Under the pieces are notes generated by a model. The model was not told where the DNA came from. It ran no database searches and worked only from the letters and a program-made list of their open reading frames with translations. From an uncultured Pseudorhodobacter sp. (GTDB taxonomy: Bacteria > Pseudomonadota > Alphaproteobacteria > Rhodobacterales > Rhodobacteraceae): DNA of 8,793 bases. Position 1 is the first letter of the stretch. Every line of letters begins with the position of its first letter. Where the stretch lies: assembly GCA_937910975.1 (NCBI GenBank), contig CALEMZ010000264.1, forward strand, positions 1-8,793, given 5' to 3'. The position numbers and the translations under genes are program-made. This document shows positions 5,301 through 8,793 of this stretch, one piece after another.

Positions 5301-5981
5301 ATGCCTGACCAAGTCAAAACCTACCGTCATTGGCGCGATGTCCCAGAGCGCGCGTGGCGCTGGCAGAACTTCAGCCCCGCCGAGATCGCTTGCCGCGGCA
5401 CGGGGCAATTGAAGCTCCATCCCGAGGCCATGAATAAACTACAGTCTCTGCGCGACCGGCTTGGCAAGCCGCTGATCATCCGCTCAGCCTATCGCAGCCC
5501 GGAGCACAACCGCGCGGTGGGCGGTGCGATCCGATCGAAACATATGGACGGCACCGCCTTCGACATCGTCATGGCGAACCATGATCCGGTAACCTTCGAG
5601 GCGGCAGCGCGGGAGGTCGGGTTCCTCGGCTTTGGCTTCTACCCGCGCTCGGGCTTCATGCATATCGACCTCGGGCCCGCGCGCAGCTGGGGTGAGAAGT
5701 TTCCGGTGAGAGAGTTGCCCTTCGCGCCGGAGGCGCCAACTGCGCGGGAGGTGCTGGCGGAAAGCCGGACGTTGCGCGGTGCCGGAACCGCAGGCGCTGC
5801 CACCGTCGGCGCGGCCGGAATTGAAGTGGTACAGGACGTGCTTACCGAGGCACAGGGCTCGGTCCTGCCGCTGGTGCCCTACCTCGACAGCCTGCGCTGG
5901 TTGTTCATCGCCCTCGCGCTGGCCGGAATTGCGGTGGCCATCTACGCCCGGCTCGATGATTGGCGAAAAGGGATGCGCTGA
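5301..5981 (+). CDS. M15-family zinc peptidase endolysin with C-terminal membrane anchor
   Basis: AAGGAGG at 5289-5295, five bases before the ATG, sets the start; a TTG at 5280 is rejected. Residues 22-140 are a peptidase M15 (M15A, D,D/L,D-carboxy- or endopeptidase type) domain: NFSPAEIACRGTG, IIRSAYRSPEHNRAVGGAIRSKH, the zinc motif H81-x6-D88 (SKHMDGTAFD) and the third ligand H121 in GFMHIDLG. These enzymes cut the peptide stems of peptidoglycan. Residues 141-190 are an Ala/Gly-rich linker and 198-216 (WLFIALALAGIAVAIYARL) a membrane segment, with a basic end (DDWRKGMR). There is no N-terminal signal peptide. It is the lytic enzyme of the cassette; the anchor is unusual for a plain soluble endolysin. 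The stop overlaps the next start (TGATG). Confidence 0.93.
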   Translation: MPDQVKTYRHWRDVPERAWRWQNFSPAEIACRGTGQLKLHPEAMNKLQSLRDRLGKPLIIRSAYRSPEHNRAVGGAIRSKHMDGTAFDIVMANHDPVTFEAAAREVGFLGFGFYPRSGFMHIDLGPARSWGEKFPVRELPFAPEAPTAREVLAESRTLRGAGTAGAATVGAAGIEVVQDVLTEAQGSVLPLVPYLDSLRWLFIALALAGIAVAIYARLDDWRKGMR

Positions 5982-6238
5982 TGTGGGGCGGTTTGTTCAC
6001 CGGCATCCTTGCACGCCGCTGGGCGCGGCGCGCGGCAGGCCTCGCCCTCGTCGCGCTCACCATCATCCTGTTTCTGTTTAACCTCCGCCGCGCGGCCGAG
6101 CGCGCCGGCCGCGCCGCCGAGGGCCTCGAAAACCTGGAGCGCACCCATGCTATTCAACGCCAGATGCTGGACGCTGCCAGCCGCCGCCCTCGTGATCGCG
6201 ACGATCTTCTTGAGCGCCTGCGTGAGGGTGGGTTCTGA
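5981..6238 (+). CDS. Inner-membrane spanin (Rz-like)
   Basis: The ATG overlaps the endolysin stop, so I chose 5981 over a longer frame starting at 5960. The 85-residue protein has an Arg-rich N-terminus (LARRWARRAAG), one membrane segment (about 18-34, LALVALTIILFLFN), then a charged helical region (35-80) ending in RDRDDLLERLREGGF, a C-terminus common among inner spanins of alphaproteobacterial prophages. The Arg-rich start puts the N-terminus in the cytoplasm and the helix in the periplasm. Inner and outer spanins together fuse the inner and outer membranes at the last step of lysis. The gene containing a lipoprotein start in another frame is the defining layout of Rz/Rz1 pairs and supports the call strongly. 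Confidence 0.88.
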   Translation: MWGGLFTGILARRWARRAAGLALVALTIILFLFNLRRAAERAGRAAEGLENLERTHAIQRQMLDAASRRPRDRDDLLERLREGGF

Positions 6239-6395
6239 AACCGCGGCCAGCGCCTGCCCGCCGGTGGTGCAATATAGCAAGGCCGAACAGGTGCAGGTGG
6301 CCGAGGAAGTTGCCGCGCTGCCAGAGAACGCACGGATCGTTGACTGGTTGGCAGACTATGCCGTGCTCAGGGCGCAGGTGCGGGCGTGTGGGTGA
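6147..6395 (+). CDS. Outer-membrane spanin lipoprotein (Rz1-like), overlapping Rz
   Basis: GGAG at 6136-6139 is seven bases before this ATG, which is inside the inner-spanin gene; the two share 92 bases in different frames. The 82-residue product has a signal peptide (MLFNARCWTLPAAALVIATIF) ending in a lipobox, L-S-A-C with lipidated C25, then a mature part beginning VRVGSETAASACPPVVQYSKAEQ, AEEVAALPENARIVDWLADYAVLRAQVRAC. The motif CPPVxxYSxxxQxxxAEEVxxLP...LADYAVxRxQxRAC is familiar in o-spanins of tailed phages. It is held in the outer membrane and meets the inner spanin across the periplasm. A frame open further upstream (6009) has no signal and is rejected. Confidence 0.88.
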   Translation: MLFNARCWTLPAAALVIATIFLSACVRVGSETAASACPPVVQYSKAEQVQVAEEVAALPENARIVDWLADYAVLRAQVRACG

Positions 6396-6564
6396 CATGC
6401 TGTTTGCAGTCCATGCGCTTGGCTAATGCTGCACTTCTTTCAAGTTAACCTTGCAAATCCAACATCGTGTGTGGGATCTACGCGGTTACGCAGAATGGAA
6501 AATACCTAATACTGGTCGAAGATGCGTTGGGCTCGTGAGCCAATTTCGTCTTGTTTGAGCCTCG
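6396..6564. other. Convergent intergenic gap
   Basis: 169 bases between the end of the spanin pair and the end of the RES toxin gene. It is less GC-rich than the flanks and contains no supportable gene. Its only visible structure is a small hairpin near 6527-6543. Confidence 0.6.
6527..6548 (+). terminator. Weak candidate terminator after the lysis genes
   Basis: TTGG/CCAA and CT/AG pairing around a short CGTG loop with one bulged G (6527-6543), followed by TTTCGTC. The T-run is short. It lies between convergent genes, where a stop for late transcription would be expected, but the structure alone is weak. Confidence 0.3.
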
Positions 6565-7059
6565 TCAGGCCAGGCGCCCTTCGTCATCCACAAGGCGCAC
6601 GCGCGCTGGCAAATTCTGGCCCCAGACCCAGAGAATAATGTTGAGATCATCGTGCGATGCGCCTTTTGCAAAGGATCTTACACGCAGTCCAGCATAGCCA
6701 GACGCTTTCAATCGCTCGGCCAATTCCTGGGTCGGCGCCTTGCCGGTTTCGATCATCCGAAGTCGCCAGTCGTCTACTGCCAGATCGGCTTCGGTTAAGC
6801 CCTGCGCCGACAAGTCCGCCGGATTGGTCGAGTCGAAAATCGGACCTACATCGGCCTCATAAGCGACCAGCGTCGTCGGTTGCAGTGTCCCGATCTGGTT
6901 CGCTTCTCGCAGAGCGGTCATCACCGACAGCGAGGTATACAGCGCGGGCATACCCTTTGGGTTGAACCGACCGCCATGGCGTTTAGCACCCTCGCCTGAC
7001 AGCGGATCGCGGGCATAAATGGGGTTTAACGCGCGGTAAAGAAAGCCTTCATAACGCAT
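6565..7059 (-). CDS. res: RES-domain toxin (NAD+-degrading type)
   Basis: The 164-residue product has the RES pattern: R9 and R31 in HGGRFNPKGMPALYTSLS, Y41, E52 in MTALREAN, and S129 in LRVRSFAKG, followed by the C-terminal strands NIILWVWGQNLPARVRLVDDEGRL. Characterised RES toxins cleave or phosphorolyse NAD+ and stop growth of the host; this protein has the core residues and the usual length for that family. The antitoxin gene lies six bases upstream on the same strand, the order seen in most RES-Xre modules. It is transcribed against the lysis cassette. Which of NAD+ loss, phage defence or prophage maintenance is its main effect here is inference. Start chosen because it opens right after the antitoxin stop. 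Confidence 0.92.
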   Translation of the reverse strand: MRYEGFLYRALNPIYARDPLSGEGAKRHGGRFNPKGMPALYTSLSVMTALREANQIGTLQPTTLVAYEADVGPIFDSTNPADLSAQGLTEADLAVDDWRLRMIETGKAPTQELAERLKASGYAGLRVRSFAKGASHDDLNIILWVWGQNLPARVRLVDDEGRLA

Positions 7060-7065
7060 CTTATG

Positions 7066-7416
7066 TCAGGCATGCAAACCGGCATCGACAGAATCGATGT
7101 ACTCCATCACCTCGGCTGCCTTGCCATCGCGCACCAGTTGCATGGCAGTTAGGCCGGCAAAACCCGCAAGCGGTTCTGAGCGATACCAGGCATAAGCAAT
7201 CAACGCAGAGCCAAACCGGGGCTCGACCCGATTGAGGATCTCCACCATCTCGCGTAGGCGTTTTTGTGTCTTCGGTGAATGGACGCGCTCCGAGCGCAAC
7301 AGCGCATCGCGCCCGAGGCCGACAGTACGTGCAACCTCTTCCTTTGTGGTGCGAAGGGTGTTCGCAATGCGACCCGGTGCAAATAAGCCACCCTCGATGA
7401 AAGTATCAAGTTGCAT
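7066..7416 (-). CDS. xre: MbcA/ParS/Xre antitoxin (DUF2384) partner of the RES toxin
   Basis: The 116-residue product has a helix-turn-helix-like N-terminal half (about residues 13-61: APGRIANTLRTTKEEVARTVGL, then SPKTQKRLREMVEILNRV) and the C-terminal toxin-binding domain (about 62-116: FGSALIAYAWYRSEPLAGFAGLTAMQLVRDGKAAEVMEYIDSVDAG). The 'W-x-R-S-x-P-L-x-G-x-x-A-x-x-L' core and the 'V-x-Y-I-D-x-x-D-x-G' end are typical of this antitoxin family. AGGAG seven bases before the ATG gives a good start. It probably neutralises the toxin by covering its active site and represses its own promoter through the inverted repeat just upstream. Confidence 0.92.
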   Translation of the reverse strand: MQLDTFIEGGLFAPGRIANTLRTTKEEVARTVGLGRDALLRSERVHSPKTQKRLREMVEILNRVEPRFGSALIAYAWYRSEPLAGFAGLTAMQLVRDGKAAEVMEYIDSVDAGLHA

Positions 7417-7419
7417 TTA

Positions 7420-7459
7420 GCCACTCCTTTTGCTGGAATATAGCGTCTATTGGAGTGGC
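7420..7459. promoter_or_regulatory. Inverted-repeat operator of the antitoxin
   Basis: GCCACTCC (7420-7427) and GGAGTGGC (7452-7459) are perfect eight-base arms separated by 24 bases, centre to centre 32 bases, close to three helical turns. One arm lies within the -35/-10 spacer and the other covers the ribosome binding site of the antitoxin. This is the expected layout for a dimeric helix-turn-helix repressor that shuts its own promoter. Binding is inferred, not shown. Confidence 0.6.
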
Positions 7460-7465
7460 GCGCAA
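7437..7465 (-). promoter_or_regulatory. Sigma70-type promoter of the antitoxin-toxin operon
   Basis: Read on the minus strand: -35 TTGCGC (7460-7465), a 17-base spacer, -10 TATATT (7437-7442), followed within about 20 bases by the antitoxin start. The -10 matches five of six consensus bases and the spacing is ideal. Confidence 0.65.
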
Positions 7466-7496
7466 GGATGAGGTTGCAATGCGACGCTGCCCTGTC

Positions 7497-7532
7497 AAGC
7501 CGCGAAATCAAGATCTATTTTTTGAACGGCTT
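7497..7532. repeat. Short inverted repeat between the toxin-antitoxin and integrase genes
   Basis: AAGCCG (7497-7502) and CGGCTT (7527-7532), six-base arms with a 24-base AT-rich spacer that contains AGATCT and a run of T. It is in the 141-base gap of 7417-7557, downstream of the integrase stop. It could be part of transcription termination for the integrase or an attachment-site arm; neither is established. Confidence 0.35.
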
Positions 7533-7557
7533 ATCAGTTTCTTGTGGCGCTCTGACC

Positions 7558-8736
7558 TCACTCCGCCGCCACACTCGGCTTGGCCTGCACCAGATGGCCG
7601 ACGATGTTCGCTGCTTCTATGAGCGCGCCCGGTGCAAGGTGGGCGTAACGCTGCGTGGTCTTGGCATTGGAATGACCCAGCAGCTTTTGCACCTCATAGA
7701 GCGACCGGCCGGAGTTGACCAGAAAGCTCGCGAAGGAATGGCGCAGGTCGTGAAGCCGCACGTCGGGAATGCCGGCCCGCTGCCGGATCGTGTCCCAGCC
7801 GTGATGAATCGAGTCCTGCGGCCGACCCGTGTTCGGGTTCCAGAACAGCCAAGGGATCTCAGGCTCGCGGGGTAGGGACTGCAGAACATCAAGGGCCGCA
7901 TCCGACAGCGCGATGTGCCGCGCCTTGCCAGATTTCGACAGAGGCACGGTCAGTAAGCGGCGCTCGAAATCCACGAACTCCCAGCGGGCATGCATGATCT
8001 CTGTTTTGCGCGCACCGGTGAACAGCAAGAGCTTAATGATGTTGCAGGCCTGGCGATTGGGGTTGGTCTCCAGCTCGGCCATGAGCCGTTGCGCTTCTTC
8101 CTGAGTGAGATAACGCTCCCGTGCCCCGTTGTCAGGGAAGGGTTCGATGCCGCTGGCAGGATTTGGCGTCATGGGCATCACCTCCCATCGCATCGCGCAG
8201 TTGAACATGAAGCTGATCAGGACCAAGGCGCGATTGGCCGTCGCGGCAGCATAGCCCGCGTGTTTCATGCCGTTATGCAGCGCGATGACGTCCGACCGCC
8301 GGATCCGACTGAGCCGATGCTTTCCGAGAACAGGCAGGATGTGATTGCGCAACAGGCTGTCATCCGAAATCCAGCTGCGCTTTCGGGTTTTGACATGCGG
8401 CAGGTAATGCTCGGCGGCGAACTCGGCAAAGGTCGGGATGTCCTTGAACCGGTCGGCCTCCAGCTTGGGGTCACCGCCTTCGGCGACCATCTTCTTCATG
8501 CGTGACGCGAGCACCCGCGCCTCGATTAACGAAATCTCATCGACAGCACCGATCCTGGCCAAACGGACGCGCTTGCCGGCATCGCGATACCGAAAATAGA
8601 AGGTGGCTCGACCGTTGGCGCGATGCTCCACGGCAAAACCGGTAATCTCCGTGTCGAAATAATACGTGCCGCGCGCCTTGGGTGTAAGGCAGGGCAAGGT
8701 CTCCAGAAACTCGGGTGTGAGGGCTTGGCTGGGCAT
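7558..8736 (-). CDS. int: Tyrosine-recombinase integrase
   Basis: The 392-residue product has an N-terminal arm-binding domain (about 1-90: GTYYFDTEITGFAVEHRANGR, FYFRYRDAGKRVRLARIG, LIEARVLASRMKKMVAEGGDP), a core-binding helical domain (about 100-190, TFAEFAAEHYLPHVKTRKRSW...), and a catalytic domain with all expected residues: R243 (TGARKTE), K268 (LSKSGKAR), H329 and R332 (LHDLRHSFA), H355 (LLGHSNAKT) and the nucleophile Y364 (QRYAHL). It catalyses site-specific insertion and excision between phage and chromosomal attachment sites. The ATG at 8734-8736 is the only plausible start for the arm domain, though no strong binding site precedes it. Its 5' end points to the right edge of the window, where the attachment site probably lies. 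Confidence 0.95.
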   Translation of the reverse strand: MPSQALTPEFLETLPCLTPKARGTYYFDTEITGFAVEHRANGRATFYFRYRDAGKRVRLARIGAVDEISLIEARVLASRMKKMVAEGGDPKLEADRFKDIPTFAEFAAEHYLPHVKTRKRSWISDDSLLRNHILPVLGKHRLSRIRRSDVIALHNGMKHAGYAAATANRALVLISFMFNCAMRWEVMPMTPNPASGIEPFPDNGARERYLTQEEAQRLMAELETNPNRQACNIIKLLLFTGARKTEIMHARWEFVDFERRLLTVPLSKSGKARHIALSDAALDVLQSLPREPEIPWLFWNPNTGRPQDSIHHGWDTIRQRAGIPDVRLHDLRHSFASFLVNSGRSLYEVQKLLGHSNAKTTQRYAHLAPGALIEAANIVGHLVQAKPSVAAE

Positions 8737-8793
8737 GACTCAGGGGAATCGCATTTGGATTTTGACAAAGTGTTTTGAATAGATTCTTGGAGT
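8737..8793. other. AT-rich integrase upstream region, attachment-site candidate
   Basis: 57 bases upstream of the integrase start are clearly more AT-rich than the rest of the window. They should contain the integrase promoter and perhaps arm-type sites or the attachment core. A TTGACA-like -35 at 8762-8767 is present on the plus strand without a convincing -10 in view. No tRNA end is recognisable before the window stops. Confidence 0.4.

Noticed and set aside
7990..8505. Plus-strand open frame of 171 codons opposite the integrase
   Set aside because: The minus-strand integrase has all catalytic residues across this stretch, so the plus-strand frame is a shadow of its codon bias.
8737..8793. 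tRNA fragment or attachment core at the right edge
   Set aside because: No acceptor or T-arm sequence can be recognised in these bases on either strand; the window is too short to test for a direct repeat.

Overview
The window is the late end of a tailed-phage (siphovirus-like) prophage in a high-GC alphaproteobacterium, most plausibly of the Rhodobacteraceae. That host guess is an inference from GC-rich codon use, the style of the small tail-tip proteins, and the M15-peptidase/spanin lysis module; no host chromosomal gene is visible to confirm it.

Layout. Positions 2-4843 (+) hold a tightly packed tail-tip/fibre block. It contains a 5'-truncated protein, a protein with a striking array of eleven cysteines, and two small unrecognised proteins. 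After a strong intrinsic terminator come a phage structural protein, a fibre-tip protein, its probable assembly partner, a 1.5-kb Ala/Gly-rich protein and a BppU-N-like baseplate protein. Many of these genes overlap at ATGA junctions or are only a few bases apart.

Positions 4908-6395 (+) are the lysis cassette: a small membrane/coiled-coil protein (holin or accessory candidate), an M15 zinc peptidase endolysin with a C-terminal membrane anchor, an inner-membrane spanin, and an outer-membrane lipoprotein spanin whose start lies inside the inner spanin gene. Together they would permeabilise the inner membrane, cut the peptidoglycan peptide and fuse the two membranes.

Positions 6565-7416 (-) are an accessory 'moron' locus: a MbcA/ParS/Xre-type antitoxin followed by a RES-domain toxin, behind a recognisable promoter with an inverted-repeat operator. 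Positions 7558-8736 (-) encode a tyrosine-recombinase integrase with its full catalytic set. An AT-rich stretch beyond the integrase start is the best place to look for the attachment site.

The most unusual item is the hexad-spaced cysteine array (C-x5-C repeated, as two duplicated five-cysteine blocks) in the 340-1191 tail protein. Second is the 3' end of the Ala/Gly-rich gene, which seems to have lost its stop and reads out of frame through the start of the next gene.
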